Assembly (NCBI GenBank): GCA_026008535.1
Contig: BRKX01000010.1
Location: 5,097,001 to 5,161,000, forward strand
From: Perilla frutescens
Taxonomy: Eukaryota; Streptophyta; Magnoliopsida; Lamiales; Lamiaceae
Length of the DNA: 64,000 nt
Direction of reading: 5' to 3'
In this document: positions 42,861 to 55,625 of the stretch, one piece after another
Numbering within the stretch: the first letter of the stretch is position 1
Layout: the number at the start of each line of letters is the position of its first letter
Translations under genes and position numbers: made by a program
Notes under the pieces: generated by a model
The model's database searches: none
Told to the model about the DNA's origin: nothing
Seen by the model: the letters and a program-made list of their open reading frames with translations, nothing else

Positions 42861-43705
42861 AGAGCTATAAATATTAATTTTTTAGTTTTTTTTTAAATAT
42901 TGATTAATTAGCTAGCACTTTTGTGTTTCCCAATAGTTTGAATGCTTGATCGCAACCACTAAATCAATGTTTCAAAATCTGACGGTTCGACCAATCTAGC
43001 CCCATATTACTTTGTACTTAATGTATATATGCGAGAAATGATATTATGATATTTTTATTTTTGAAGAACTCATTTCATTTATCAATCAATTAACATCTAC
43101 CACCAGTGAAAAAAATATATTATTCTAAATACGGGGTTAATTTCACTTTTTATCTCATAAAAATATGCGCAAAACACTTTTAGTTCCAATCGTAACTTTT
43201 TTGGTCTATAGTTTAATTTTCTCCACATTTTTTTTTATCTCAAAGGATATGTTTCGACATTTTTTTGTTCAAAAAATAACCGGATACTTAACGACCTTTA
43301 AATTTGGGGACAAAAAGCGTTGGAAAAATTAAACTTGGGATAAAAAAAAGTTACGATCAAGAGAAAAAAATGTATATATCATTTTTTTTTAGTTTTTCTT
43401 CATTTTTTTTCTTCAATTTCAATATCCTGTGATTTAGTTTAATTTTATACTTGTTATTTAGGATTTATCATACCCAATTACAATTTATTATAAGGGAACG
43501 TCAGAAGCTATTTTTTTTCAATAAATTATTCAACAAACTATTGAATAATTTTATGACAAATTAATACATTTTTAAAATAATTTTTTAAAATATTTTCTTG
43601 TTAGGATATTTTTTTGGGATTTAAATAAAAGTCATAATATTTAACGTAATCATGAAAGTAAATGACTAAAATCTCCAACAACACGAAATTTCAATTTGAA
43701 TATAA

Positions 43706-43775
43706 CTAGTATTACTCCCGTACGATGTACGGACATTATTTTATACATTTTAAATTTAAATTTGAAGGGTAGTTG

Positions 43776-43825
<50 letters not shown>

Positions 43826-44698
43826 TAGATCAATGGTTTTAATTTTATCAAATGATACTTTATATATACAACATTAAATTTGAAATTTTTTAAACTATAG
43901 TTATAAGCACATTTACATTATTTGAAAAATAAACTTAATTAGCTTTTTATGATGTAATATCATATCATTGTAGGTGTAGCCTGTTTTATAAGTGTATAAA
44001 AACCATGTATGTATAATGTATCATATTTTTTGCTTTTGTTTTTAAGAAACATATTTTTTGTATATAAAAAGTTACAAAGTGAGTTAGAATAATACATGAA
44101 GATTTAGTTGAAAAATTAAATAATATATATATATATATATATATAGTTGGGATAATATAATTACTGATGTATTAATAATAATTGCCAAAAAATTACAATA
44201 ATAATAATATAGTATAAAACTGTCTAGAATTGTGTTTCACATTTTTATAAAATAGAATCCGATTTCAAACAATTGAATCAAATCGCATTTCAAAATCTAA
44301 AAATTGGACTGTGTCTACTTATTAAATAACAAAAATAATTTGGTTGCAGCCCCTCAAGCTTGTTCAAATAAATCTATAACGATTGAAAATGAAGTCCATC
44401 AATTATTTATTACAATTAAAAGAAAAAGTCTTCATCACTTGGAAAATTTGTTATATCTCAAAATTAGTAACTTGATGAAAGCTAAAAATTCACCACACTA
44501 ATGCAAATGTTGTTGTTGTTGTTGTTGTTTTTTTTTTTTTTTTTTTAAATAAACACCCCTAGGGGTGGAGCACTAATGCAAATGTTGTTATCAAAGTGGT
44601 ATTTCACCTAGAAATGTAATGAGCTTGTGTGGCATAATTATTGAGTTATCACAACTTTAATCTGAATACAGAAAATCCTCACTACACATCTATATATC

Positions 44699-44729
<31 letters not shown>

Positions 44730-45664
44730 ACACACTTCTCCAACATTCATTTTTCCGCCCATTGTAACATGGTATTTTTGGTAATTATGTTTACAACCAC
44801 TTAATATAAATGTTTTTTTGAAGTAACTGTCAAATATAATTTATTAGATAATTTAATTGTATCATTTCTATAATTCAATTTATAGCATAAATAAAATTAT
44901 TTATACAAATAAATAATATATAACAATTGTGATTACTATAGTTATATATTGGTTGTATATTAAATTATTTTCATAAAAAACTATGAGTTTATGATGATTA
45001 GTGATTGATTTGTGAATAATTTTATGTCATTCTAATGAATTTCAAAATATACTTAAAAGATATTAATTCATTAAATGTGCATAAATTTATAAGTTTAACT
45101 GATAATATAGAAATATTACAACTAAAACATTTGTTGGCTATTGAAATACGCAAGATAATTATGTATATATATTGGTCTAATAATTTAAATTAAAAAAAAT
45201 AAACCCTAACTCCCATTACATTATTTCTTTATTCAAATTTTAATTATTGTCCGTTTTGTTATCTTACTTAAAATCAATTAATTAAAAAGTTAGTTATTAT
45301 AGGCATGATGTCAAGTACGAATAATCCTAAATTATTTATCTATAACACTTCTTTTATCTTTAAATTTACTTTTGAATTTTTTTATATAAAAAAATTATAA
45401 GAAATGTTATATATAATAAATTTCATTTATTTGATAAATTTACTATTGTCGTGTTTCGAAAATTTGTGAAGAAAATAAGTTTTTTATTGAATAATTTTTT
45501 AGATATAATAATATACTTGATTTATAATATACTATTAACATAATTTTTTTATTTCATATAATTTTTTAAATATTTATCTTGAAAATTAATTATTTTGAAA
45601 ATTTGATAAATAATTATAAATATGCTACGTACTTTATCCGTGCATCGCACGGGAGATATGCTAG
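43706..45664. mobile_element. Element with inverted Helitron-like hairpin ends, 1.96 kb
   Basis: The right end has the hairpin CCGTGC-ATC-GCACGG (45638-45652), eight further bases, then CTAG at 45661-45664 and a T, as at a Helitron 3' end. The left end shows the same pattern on the other strand: CTAG, nine bases, hairpin CCGTAC-GAT-GTACGG (43718-43732). An A precedes it, fitting Helitron insertion between A and T. The inside is almost pure AT with (AAT)n at 43778-43824, (TA)n at 44122 and 44698, and no coding frame. Two opposed 3'-type ends are unusual, so the true class is uncertain. Confidence 0.5.
44496..44589 (-). mobile_element. Tiny retroposed insertion with 19-bp target duplications
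   Basis: The 19-bp direct repeat CACTAATGCAAATGTTGTT occurs at 44496-44514 and 44571-44589. Between the copies are about 56 bp with a long T run, that is, a poly-A tail on the minus strand. A short GC-richer head follows (CTCCACCCCTAGGGGTG on the minus strand). This is the signature of a severely 5'-truncated LINE- or SINE-type retroposon inserted on the minus strand. Confidence 0.8.
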
Positions 45665-47125
45665 TGATTACTTTATTATGCAGTTTTTTTTTAGAGCCAA
45701 AACTTATCGTAGAGTGGCAATTGTCTTCGCCGTTGTTGTGGACCTGCTAAGCTAGAGCTTTAGGGGTTGTGAGGAACACATGCTGAATTTTTTTTTATCG
45801 AACTAATTTAACGTCATTTGGCAGCAATTTGTTTGAATCTCAGTATTTGATCATCTACATGATTGTACAAAATTGTAAACCAAAGTCGAACAATGGTAAC
45901 CAAATCACCAGTGGACTAATTTTCCCTTGAATTCATCAAATAACCAAAGCCACATATCACATGATAAACAACAATAGAACCCAACAATCATTGAAATTTT
46001 TACATAATATACCTATATTTTTATAAAAAAATCATTAAATCAATACAATAATTAAAGATGAAATATGGGCAATAAAATTAAATGGAAAAAGAGATATCAT
46101 TAAATCAACCAATACCATAATTATATGTTACAGCATACATTAATTAATCATATAATATCATACAAAATTACAATAGATACTACGTACCTTCTATTAGTTA
46201 TTTTCCGGCAACATTCTTATATACCATATATGTATGAAAATTTGATGGTTGGACTCCACCATACGATCACGTTTTCAGCACGACTATGTTTTATATTACC
46301 AGTGCAATATCCATATTCTCCAAGTTTGCACTCATTCATATTGCCTGCAAAAGAAGCATCACAATCTAAATTAGTGAAAACAAAAGACAATTTCAAAACA
46401 GAAACGAAAAAAAACTCCAACTGAACTAATATGTAATGAGAAATAAAACAATGTTATTTGTAGGTGCAATGGTGAAGTTGAACAATCACCTATATTAAAT
46501 CTAAAATTTCATACAAAATTAAGCTATCAATTATACTTTCCTATAATTTAAATTTATATTTTTTTAATTAAAATAACTCACTTAAATTTCAGCATTACTA
46601 TAGGAAGTTGAATACATATAATTAAACAAATGTGCGACTGTTGAGAATTTCATTCAATTAAATATCAATAATTCTAATAATTAAAAACTATAAATATTGC
46701 AATTAGAATTGAAACGGTATACATGGGCATAGCATTAATAAATTAAAACGTAATGGATGCATTAATAAACTTAAAAAAAAAAATTGTTGAAATATTCTTA
46801 GCTAGATTCGATCCCGTGCAGTAGAACGCAACATAAGTTTAGAAAATTGCAACAGCCACTCGGACTCAGAGAAGTTTCTGAATTTTTTTCGGCCAAATAT
46901 TTATTTAACTCAAGTTTTGACTGAACTTTTTTATGACAATTTTATCCCCACAATTTTGCCTTAATATATGTATAGATTATGTTTTGGACTTATTTAAATT
47001 GCTGCATTATTCAACGAATGGTTAAACATTTTTCGAAACCTCTAGGTTCATATATAACATTTTAATTTTAGGGATAAACTATAATCTAATGTTAATGAAA
47101 ATGCAAAAAATAATGTGTCATCCAA
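45665..47125. other. AT-rich spacer, no gene seen
   Basis: No splice-compatible coding segment or clear transposon end was found. Short open frames here (for example about 46125-46424 on both strands) have no recognisable family and no exon-like composition. Confidence 0.5.
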
Positions 47126-47133
47126 GTTGTGAA

Positions 47134-48946
47134 TAAGGGTGTCAAGGTATGGCATACTTTACTTTTATTTCCATACCTTATATCTTACCTTAGTTAACGG
47201 TATGACAAAAATCATACCGTTGCCGTACATTTACCTCCGGTATACCTTAAGTTCGGTATGACATATAATGCATACCTTTGCCATACATTTATTTCGGTAT
47301 ATCTTACCGTACCTTAGTTCGGTGTACCTTATTGTACTCATATTTCGGTCTGTACCATACCAACATTTCATGATATATCGAAATTATCGGTATGCTAAAA
47401 CATATTAGTAAGAAAATACACGCATAAAGAAACATATTAATCAATAAATACAATTCATTTATATAAACATAAATAGATTAAATAATACCCTTCAATAATA
47501 CAATTAATTTTAATTTTTCACAATAATTCATCATAACTTTTAGTCATAAGATTAAAGAAGAATATAAGATTATAATTTATTACATTAGATTTCACATTGT
47601 TCAGTTTTTAGTTAGAAGTTTTGTATTAATTATATGAAATACAATATTTTCCTAAATGTTTATGATGGACATATACTAAGTATTATAGCATTCTATATCA
47701 CATATCATTTTTTTTATAATTCATCATAACTTTTAATCTAAAGAATAATATTATTATTTATTACATCTGATTTTACATTGTTTAATTTTTAGTTAGGAGT
47801 TTTGTATTAAATTATATGAAATATAACATTTTCCTAAATTTTTATGATGAACATACTAAATATTATAATATTGTATATAATATTTCATTTTAGTATATTT
47901 TTCTTTACTATTCATCATAACTTTTAGTCTAAAATTTAAAAAAGAATAAAAGATTATCAATAACATTTGATTTCAAATTGATGGATTTGTAGCTATAATT
48001 TAAGTACGTATTAAATTATATGAAATTTAATAATTTTCAAAACTTTCATAATAAATATACTAAGGCGTAAATATTATATTATTGAATAGTATAACTCATT
48101 TTCTTTAAAATGTTGAGACCATTCATCATCACTTATAGTTTAAAGATTCAAAAATAATATAATTATTATTTATTACATTTGAATTCACATTGTTTGATTT
48201 TTAGTTATAATTTAATTATTAAATTATATTAAATATTATATGTTTATGAACTTTTACGATGAACAAACTACGTATTATATTTTTATATAATATATCTCAT
48301 TTTCTTTTAATCATTTCAATCATTCTTGTTAACTTTTAGTTTTAAAAATTGAAGAAGAATAAAAGATTAGTATGCATTATATAATGTAATTTATCTTTTA
48401 TTCCATTGAAATAATTTTATATCTTATAATCTATGTATACATTATTATATTTTAATTTTTATTGATTATTCATTTTAAATTTTAATTTTATTGATCGAAA
48501 AAATAGAAGATTATTATTTATTACATTTAATTTCAAATAGTTCAATTTTAGTTATAATTTAGGTATTAAATTAAATATCAAAACATAACTTACTAAATAT
48601 TGTATTATAGATATGAAAACACACACACATATTAAATTCGAAGTATGGTATGTACCGATGGTACGGTATAACAGTATATACTGGCACATCGGTATATACC
48701 TTCACTTCGGCATATACCATGGTACGGTATGGCGGTATATACCGATATATGACGGTATACCGAACTTTCGGTATACGCCGGTATACCTTAATTTTTGAAA
48801 ATGCATACCGTTACCTTACCGTAAAATTCCGGTAAGGTATCATACTTTACCGAAAAAAAGGTATACTGTAAATATCGGTATCTTCGGTATTTTTTCAGTA
48901 TAGTATGAATGGTATTACGGTATGACGGTATTTTTTGCCAGCCCCA
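47134..48946. mobile_element. Non-autonomous hAT element, 1.81 kb
   Basis: Perfect 8-bp target duplications GTTGTGAA flank it (47126-47133 and 48947-48954). The left end TAAGGGTGTCAA and the right end read inward, TGGGGCTGGCAA, match at eight of twelve bases. Both subterminal regions are packed with GGTAT/ATACC motifs (for example GGTATATACC, CGGTATACC), which may be transposase-binding sites. The centre is a tandem array (47520-48600). No transposase remnant was recognised. Confidence 0.88.
47520..48600. repeat. Tandem array of about 190-210-bp units inside the hAT element
   Basis: Units beginning TTCATCATAACTTTTAG or close variants start at about 47527, 47718, 47911 and 48122, with weaker ones near 48312 and 48465. 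Each contains TTATTTATTACATTTGATTT and ATTAAATTATATGAAAT blocks in the same order. Similarity falls towards the right. Confidence 0.75.
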
Positions 48947-48954
48947 GTTGTGAA

Positions 48955-51585
48955 CTACAAAAAATGAAAAAAAAAATAGTATTTAATCAATCTAATTAGT
49001 TTCACACAAATAATTATAAATAGTTAAAAAATTGATAAAAAAATATGAAGAATTTCAAATTTCATGAGTTTTTTTTTTTTTTGAGAAATTTTATGAGTTT
49101 GAATATCTGATAACAAAAAAATATTACAAATTTGAAAATATGCACACGCCCAATTGCTCAATTTCGCCTCGACTCGATTATACCCCACAACAGAAACAAT
49201 TTTTTCTGCAATTAGAGCCCAATGAAGTCACTACTCAATACGCCAAAGCCTAATTTTAATTTCGAATACGACATATCTTCCTCATTTCATCTTCTCTCCT
49301 CCATTACCAAATCCTTTCATCATGGAGCATCAGCAGAAAAAATCATATTTCTCCAAAATTATTTGTCATAAATTTGAACAACATCATCATGTAGTTCATT
49401 AAACAATTCAAAAGTAACAAGTTATTTAAAGAATTAAAAATTTCCACACATACCACCACATCTTAAGAGAATCAGGAATTGAATGTCAAGCAAATTAACA
49501 TGTAAATAGAGAGCGAATTGGAACATGAGCTTGACAGAGAGTATATTTCATATTGTGTTTCAACTTGTATATCTTAAAACTTGTAATTTTCCTATATATA
49601 AAAAAAGGTTTATGACCATGAGAATAAGAGCTTGTTTACTGCAAGAATTTATTATTGGGTGGATAGATAATTTAGAGGATGAGAGGATGAATAAATCATA
49701 TCTCATCTCTTTAAGTGTGATACATATCATACTAATAGGTACTGCAAGTTTATTTTATCACGGACCTTGAATTATCCATCATTTTAATATCATGCAATGT
49801 AAACACATAATAACTTATTAATCCACTCTTATCTATCAAAGTAAACAATGCCTAAAATTATAAACTATTGATAGATAGTATGCATGGAGTAAGATATATA
49901 TTTTAGGTATTTAATTTTAATCTGATATAATGAAACGAGAATCCTGACAATTTCATTGTTATGTTCCAATTAAACACAAAATAAATAGTATGTTAGTAAC
50001 CATTTTCCTCCAAATCACATTTCCAAAAATCACATTCCCAAAAATCATATTTCCAAAAAAAATTATTTTCGTACCAACTAAACGAGCCCTGTAAATTTTA
50101 ATAATCTTGGGAGTTTGGAAAATAATTTGGGTAATCTTGGGAGTTTGGATACTCATGAGAGTTTGGATAACCTTCGGAGTATCGGACTTAATTTGAATAA
50201 TTTGGATTCATATATAATTTCCACAAATGATATAAAATAGTTGCAAAAGGAGAAATAGGTGTAGAAAGAAAGAATTTGACCGTGTTTCAAATATTATCAA
50301 TATTGGTCCCTATTTATATAAAATTGAAAAATACAAATTTTGGAAGAATTTTATTTTTTTTAATGAATAACTAAAAATCAAAGCACTATTCAATTCGACC
50401 AATCCAACCATGATGATTAATACCATCAAAACCAGACAATTCAATCTTCTTCACATTGGATTTAATCAAAAGCTCTCTCTCTCTCTCTCTCTCTCTTGGC
50501 CTTTGTTTCTTGTTTTCTAGAGAGTCCAACACACGTCTGACCCTAAATACCTCTTCTTCAACAAAGCCAATTCAAATTATATCTCTCTTATATTTTACTT
50601 CTTTTGTTGCCGCAGATTGAAACAATCTTGATTGATTTCTTCACGCCAACGAACACCGACAACTCGTTGTTCGCCTTGCTTCAAGATGCATCACCCGAAG
50701 ATAAATTGAATACATTCGAAGAGAACTTTTCACAATGAAAGCACCAATTGATACGACCTTGATTTGAGAGCGTATTGGATAGTATATTGTTCAAGTGAAT
50801 ACAAACTCCAATTTCACATTTCGAGCAAGTGATGAGGCTCTAAATTCACTTTCGAACGTGAATAGCTATAATGAAAAAAAACAATAATATTATTCTTTCG
50901 GGATAGCCTAGTGATGGAGTTGCGTTATTTCAAATTCGACCAGATAAAAAAGTTAAATTAATTCAATTGAAATTTAGGATTTATTAATTTCATTTTATAG
51001 TATATATTTACTTCAAAAAAATTAATTATCGTGCGAAGTGCATAAGCACTGCGCAGACCCCTGATAAAAATAATAAATTAATTCACTTTAATTTTAGAGT
51101 TTACTAATACCATTTTATGGTATATATTAATTTCAAAAAAATTAATTATCAAGCATAGTGCATGAATCCACATGTTAGCGTAGGACGAGTACATTGCTCG
51201 AGATGTCGGATAAAAAAATAATTTAATCTAAAAGATTAAATAAATTCGTTTTAATTTTAGGGTTCGCTAATTTCATTTTAGAGTATATATTTATTTAACA
51301 AATTTAATTCAGTGATCGAGCCCGCACATTAGTGTCGAGCGAGTGCACCACGCAAGATGCCAAATAAAAAAATTAAATTAATTCAAAAAATTAAATATAC
51401 ATTTGTACAAAAAGAAATTAAAAATTGAAAAAGAAAAACTGGAAAGAAAACGAAAAAAGAGAGACAACTGAAAAAGTAACATTGAAAAAAAAATTGAGGA
51501 ACCACCTTTTGAATCAAATATAAGAGGGGTTTAATAATTTGAGATCTGTTAAACGATCTCACAGACCGACAGAAGTCCCACTTAA
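48955..51585. other. Repeat-rich spacer
   Basis: It holds the MITE-like element at 49630-49852, a (CT)n run at about 50472-50495, an isolated open frame at 50618-50739 described in the findings, and three or four loosely related units with GTGCATAA/GTGCATGAATC motifs at about 50970-51390. No complete gene is seen. Confidence 0.5.
49630..49852. mobile_element. MITE with GTTTACT ends, 223 bp
   Basis: The left end GCTTGTTTACTGCAAGAATT and the right end read inward, GGCATTGTTTACTTTGATAG, share the GTTTACT core and a GGTGGAT-type inner block. Target duplications are not clear. A related sequence lies at 38528. Confidence 0.5.
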
Positions 51586-51594
51586 TTATATGAG

Positions 51595-51967
51595 GGGGTA
51601 TTATAAATTTTAGCCTAACCTTTCAAGTAATTCACAAAAATGTCTTGGCCTTTTATAAATGACAATTTAATACCCGACCTTTTGGATATACAACAAATCT
51701 AGTCTGAAATTAATTTTTGGGCTTTTAATTGCCAATGTGTATCTTTTTACGTACAGTGTAGAGTAAAGTATAATTTTATTTTTATTTCATTTGATCAATT
51801 GACATGGCACAAGTATTTTCCACGTCATTAAAAAATTCAGGCAAAAAGATACACGTCGACAACTAAATGCCCGAAAATTAATTTCATGCTAGATTTGTTG
51901 TATATTCAAAAGGTAAAATATTAAATTATTATTTATAAAAGATCAGACTAAAATCCGATAATACCCC
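51595..51967. mobile_element. Long-hairpin Mutator-type MITE, 373 bp
   Basis: Perfect 9-bp target duplications TTATATGAG lie at 51586-51594 and 51968-51976. Ends GGGGTATTATAAATTTTAG and, from the right, GGGGTATTATCGGATTTTAG begin arms that match for about 130 bp with few mismatches (ATACAACAAATCTAG, GAAATTAATTTT-GGGC). The transcript would fold into a long hairpin. The paralogous empty site is at about 37450-37465. Confidence 0.92.
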
Positions 51968-52165
51968 TTATATGAGCAACATAATAGTAGCATCGAGATT
52001 CAAACATTTGACTAATCAAATATAAGCAAAAAAAATACAATAATCCTCCTATTATAAGGCATCTCTAAAAAATTAGAGCACTAAACAAGTTAATAATAGT
52101 TTATGAATCTTTATTGCCACATATTACAATTCGAGAGGCTTATCATACCTAAAGCAAATGACCCA

Positions 52166-52273
52166 GTCCCGGTGGAAATGACCTAGTGGTGGAGTAAGAT
52201 TGCTTGGAGACCAAAGGTCACAAGTTCGAATCTCCTCAATACCATAGATCGGGTGTGTGAGTAAAAAAAAAAA
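52166..52273 (+). mobile_element. tRNA-derived SINE, copy 2
   Basis: It starts GTCCCGGTGG like copy 1 and carries CTAGTGGTGGAGTAAG and AAGTTCGAATCTC promoter-like boxes. It ends in a poly-A run. Target duplications CAAATGACCCA (52155-52165) and CAAACGACCCA (52274-52284) differ at one base. Copy A of the duplication has a single AAACGACCCC at 37718, the pre-insertion site. Confidence 0.9.
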
Positions 52274-52459
52274 CAAACGACCCAATAAATAAAATACCAA
52301 AATTAATTAATTTAATAATAGTTAGAAACTTACACAAATAATTCTACAAAGACAAAGTAGAAAAGGAGAGGAAGCCCACATTCTCAACCGATCACAACTG
52401 CCTCTAAGAGCCATGTAAGAGATATTATGCAAGATATTCAAATTATATTTCTCAATATC

Positions 52460-52494
<35 letters not shown>

Positions 52495-52590
52495 ATTAAT
52501 TATTGCCATGTGTAGAAGCCAGCAAATTAAGTGGTGAAGAATCTAGAAGTATCCGTTTTCACATGCAGGAAAAGCCGCAAGATAACACAA

Positions 52591-53443
52591 TTTATGTCTG
52601 ATTTTCGATTATTGAGATGAAAGGGCATGTCTGAATTATTCATTTGCATGATTTTTTCCAATATCCATCAACAGACGTGAAAGCTTCTTATAGGGCAGCA
52701 GGAAAAAAATACAACAATAAAAAATAAAAAATATGTGAACGTGACAGATTGAGCCTATTATATAAATTATTTAAGCTGCTCGAAAATGATATAATTCACA
52801 GCGATTTTCTGTGAAGATTCGAGACCAATAAAATTCTTACACCTCGTTTTAAAATTATCTTTCCTGACACCACCATCTCCTAATATATTTGAATCTGATT
52901 ATTATTTAAATAGCAGAAAATCCAATTATTGTAGGGGTTTTGTCGTTTGAGATAGATTGTCTACCTAATAGGATAATAAAAAAAAAATCGTTACGTTATT
53001 TAATTAAAGAAAAATATTGCAGTATCATAAACATGTTTGAAACCTGCTTTAGTAAAAAAAACAATAAAGGCCTGAATTTCAGTTCTTGATCTCGTCATTG
53101 ATTGCATAATTTGTGAGGTCAAACGTTTCAGACAGAGATAAATCTAAGCAAATTGTGTTTATATATTTCCTTGACTACTATTAATTTACTGTGTAAGAGT
53201 AATTCTACTACTAGATTTGTCAATGCCGTCCCTTGAGATTAATTGACTTCTTTTGTTGTGTACATTTCTTGTATCTATCTGTGAAAAATGCCAGTTATTT
53301 TGTTATGTCACAATCCCTATGTGTGTGTATATATATATATATGTATATCATTGTACATATTCCAAAATGTTTCGTTCATAGGTTCAGTTATACTATACAT
53401 TAACTAACTGATCATACATTCATATCTGCAGCTATAGCTAAAA
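52591..53443. promoter_or_regulatory. ALMT proximal upstream region
   Basis: This AT-rich, non-repetitive sequence lies upstream of the ALMT start. A (TA)n stretch at about 53331-53350 lies around 100 bp upstream of the ATG and could serve the core promoter, though its length suggests a microsatellite. The sequence TCTGCAG directly before the ATG region (about 53426) could be a leader splice acceptor. Nothing more specific is supported. Confidence 0.35.
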
Positions 53444-55625
53444 ATGAGCAAGGATAGATTGCTTTCTTTAGGCAGCATAGAAAGCATTGATCATGATGGG
53501 AGTAGCAGCTGCTCGTGTTTCAGCTCAACGCGTTACAAAGCTAAGCAAATGTGGAGTGATTCTTGCAATTTTGGCAAGAAGGTGTTGGAGATGGGGCGAA
53601 AAGATCCAAGAAAAGTGGTGTATCCTGCCAAGATGGGCTTTGCATTAGCCCTTGTATCATTGTTACTGTTTTGGGAGATGCCGGTTGAAGATGTGTCCCA
53701 GTACACAATCTGGGCAATCCTAACTGTCATTGTGATGTTCGAGTTCAGCATAGGTACGACCATTGATCACATCCCGGTCTGGTTATAAGCATACTGATGA
53801 TTGATTATTGATAAGATAAGATGAGTGCTTAATTGATTTGATCAGTTCTTGAAAATCGAAGAGTTTATGTTCGTGTTTTGGTTTCTGCAGGGGCGACATT
53901 CATCAAAGGATTCAACCGAGCATTAGGCACATTCTGTGCTGGGATGCTTGCCTTTCTCTTTGCAGGGCTATCAGTTTTAGCTGGACCATGGGAGAAAGTT
54001 GTGATTGTTATAAGTTTCTTCATCACAGGTCTAATTTCCACAGACAAAATTCTTGAATGATATGATTTTTCACATTTTTTTGCCTCTGCAGAATCAAAGC
54101 CAAATACATGCATTCTGAGATTGGTTTTTTGCAGGGTATTGTGCCTCTTACTTGAGGCTTTATCCGACAATGGCACCGTATGATTATGGATACCGCGTCT
54201 TTGTGCTCACATTCTGCATCCTGATGGTGGCTGGGAACAGAAATGGGGGATACATATTGGCAATTCTTACTAGATTGGTGCTCATTGCTGTAGGTGCTTG
54301 TATTTGCTTCATTGTCAATATCTGTATTTACCCTATCTGGGCCGGAGATGATCTGCATCGCTTGGTGGTGAATAATTTGAAAGAACTCGCGTCTTCTTTG
54401 GAAGGTCTAATTCATACAAACACACAACACAACACAAACTTTCTCCACAGATCTTGAAATTAAGTTCAATTTATCAGCTGTATATTGACTGTCTTAACAT
54501 TGATCAGGTTGTGTCAATGGCTACTTGAAGAGCGTTAACTATGAAAGAGCCGGCAGTAGGTTCATGTCTCAAGCAACCGGTGATCAACTCTACCTCGGCT
54601 ATAAATCAGTCATAGATTCTGCAAGTAGAGAGCAAACCTTGGTAATAATGAGATAAAAATGTTACCTTTTTACTGCATACATGCTCCAAGAAATAACTGT
54701 GCTGATGTTACTCTTTTAACTAACTTCTGCAGTTGGGCTTCGCTATATGGGAGCCGCCTCACGGGCGCTACAGAAAGCTTAACTATCCATGGAGAACTTA
54801 TGTGAAAGTAAGCACTGCAGTTAGGCATTGTGCTTATACTGTAATGGCACTCCACGGCTGCATTTTATCCGAAATTCAGGTGAAATATTAAGGCCTACTT
54901 TTTACTATGTTTTTCAATCTTCTCTTGTTAAGCCAACAACTATGATCTAAGTTTTCAAGAATATGGAATCTTAGGCACCACCAGAGAAACGGCAAGTGTT
55001 TCGTAGTCAGCTTCAGCAGGTAAGCATGGAGGGTGCAAAAGTTCTACGCGAACTGGGAAGCAAAATAGAGAGGATGGAAAAGCTAGGAACTGTCAAAAAC
55101 ATACTTGAACAAGTGCATGAAGCAGCTGAGCAACTGCAGAGGAAAATAGACCAGAGATCATTTATTCTAGTAAATTCTGAGAGCTGGGAGATTGGAAGCA
55201 GAAAGAAAGATCTAGAAGATCTTGATGCACATGATCAAGATCAAGATCATGCAATGAAGTTTGGCGCGAAATCTTTAAGTGAAACAGCAATCTACATACA
55301 TCCACCTCTAACGCGGCTGCCAATCAAAGACTTGCCAAAGCAGAATCCGAGGAGGCTCGTGCCATGGCCTTCCTCGTTCTCATTGGAAGGCGATGGATTG
55401 ATCGGAGAAGACGAGATAAAGACTTATGAGAGCGCGAGCGCCTTGTCATTGGCCACGTTTGCTTCACTTCTGATAGAATTCGTGGCGAGGCTGCAGAATG
55501 TGGAGGACTGCTTTGAAGAGCTGTGTGAAGAGGCAGAGTTCAGAGATCCTGATCTCATTGTTTTGACAGAATGTGGAGGGCTTTGGACAAGGCTAGTGAG
55601 GAGTTTGAGGTTCAAGAAGAGTTGA
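53444..55625 (+). CDS. Aluminum-activated malate transporter (ALMT) family anion channel
   Basis: Six exons (53444-53753, 53891-54028, 54135-54404, 54508-54641, 54733-54879, 54975-55625) join in phase to give 549 residues. The membrane half (about 65-225) has five to six hydrophobic helices, including KMGFALALVSLLLFW, TIWAILTVIVMFEF, ATFIKGFNRALGTFCAG and AILTRLVLIAVGACICFIVN. The family WEP motif is present as FAIWEPPHG around residue 290. The cytosolic half has HCAYTVMALHGCILSEIQAP and an amphipathic RQVFRSQLQQVSMEGAKVLR helix. The closest wording is to the ALMT4/5/6/9 clade, which are tonoplast malate or chloride channels in guard cells and vacuoles; membrane location here is inferred from that. 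The N-terminus is shorter than in ALMT9. The start is the first ATG after the leader. An AATAAA lies at 55678. Confidence 0.93.

Larger units (their letters stand above)
51580..52590. repeat. Segmental duplicate copy B, upstream of ALMT
   Basis: This is the counterpart of 37440-38310. It carries two insertions absent from copy A: a Mutator-type MITE (51595-51967) and a SINE (52166-52273). It ends about 850 bp upstream of the ALMT start codon. Confidence 0.88.

Noticed and set aside
46125..46424. Opposed frames of 99 and 67 residues
   Set aside because: They have AT-rich composition, no recognisable domain and no exon-like boundaries.
48613..48835. Two overlapping Tyr-rich frames
   Set aside because: They are translations of the GGTATATACC subterminal motifs of the hAT element.
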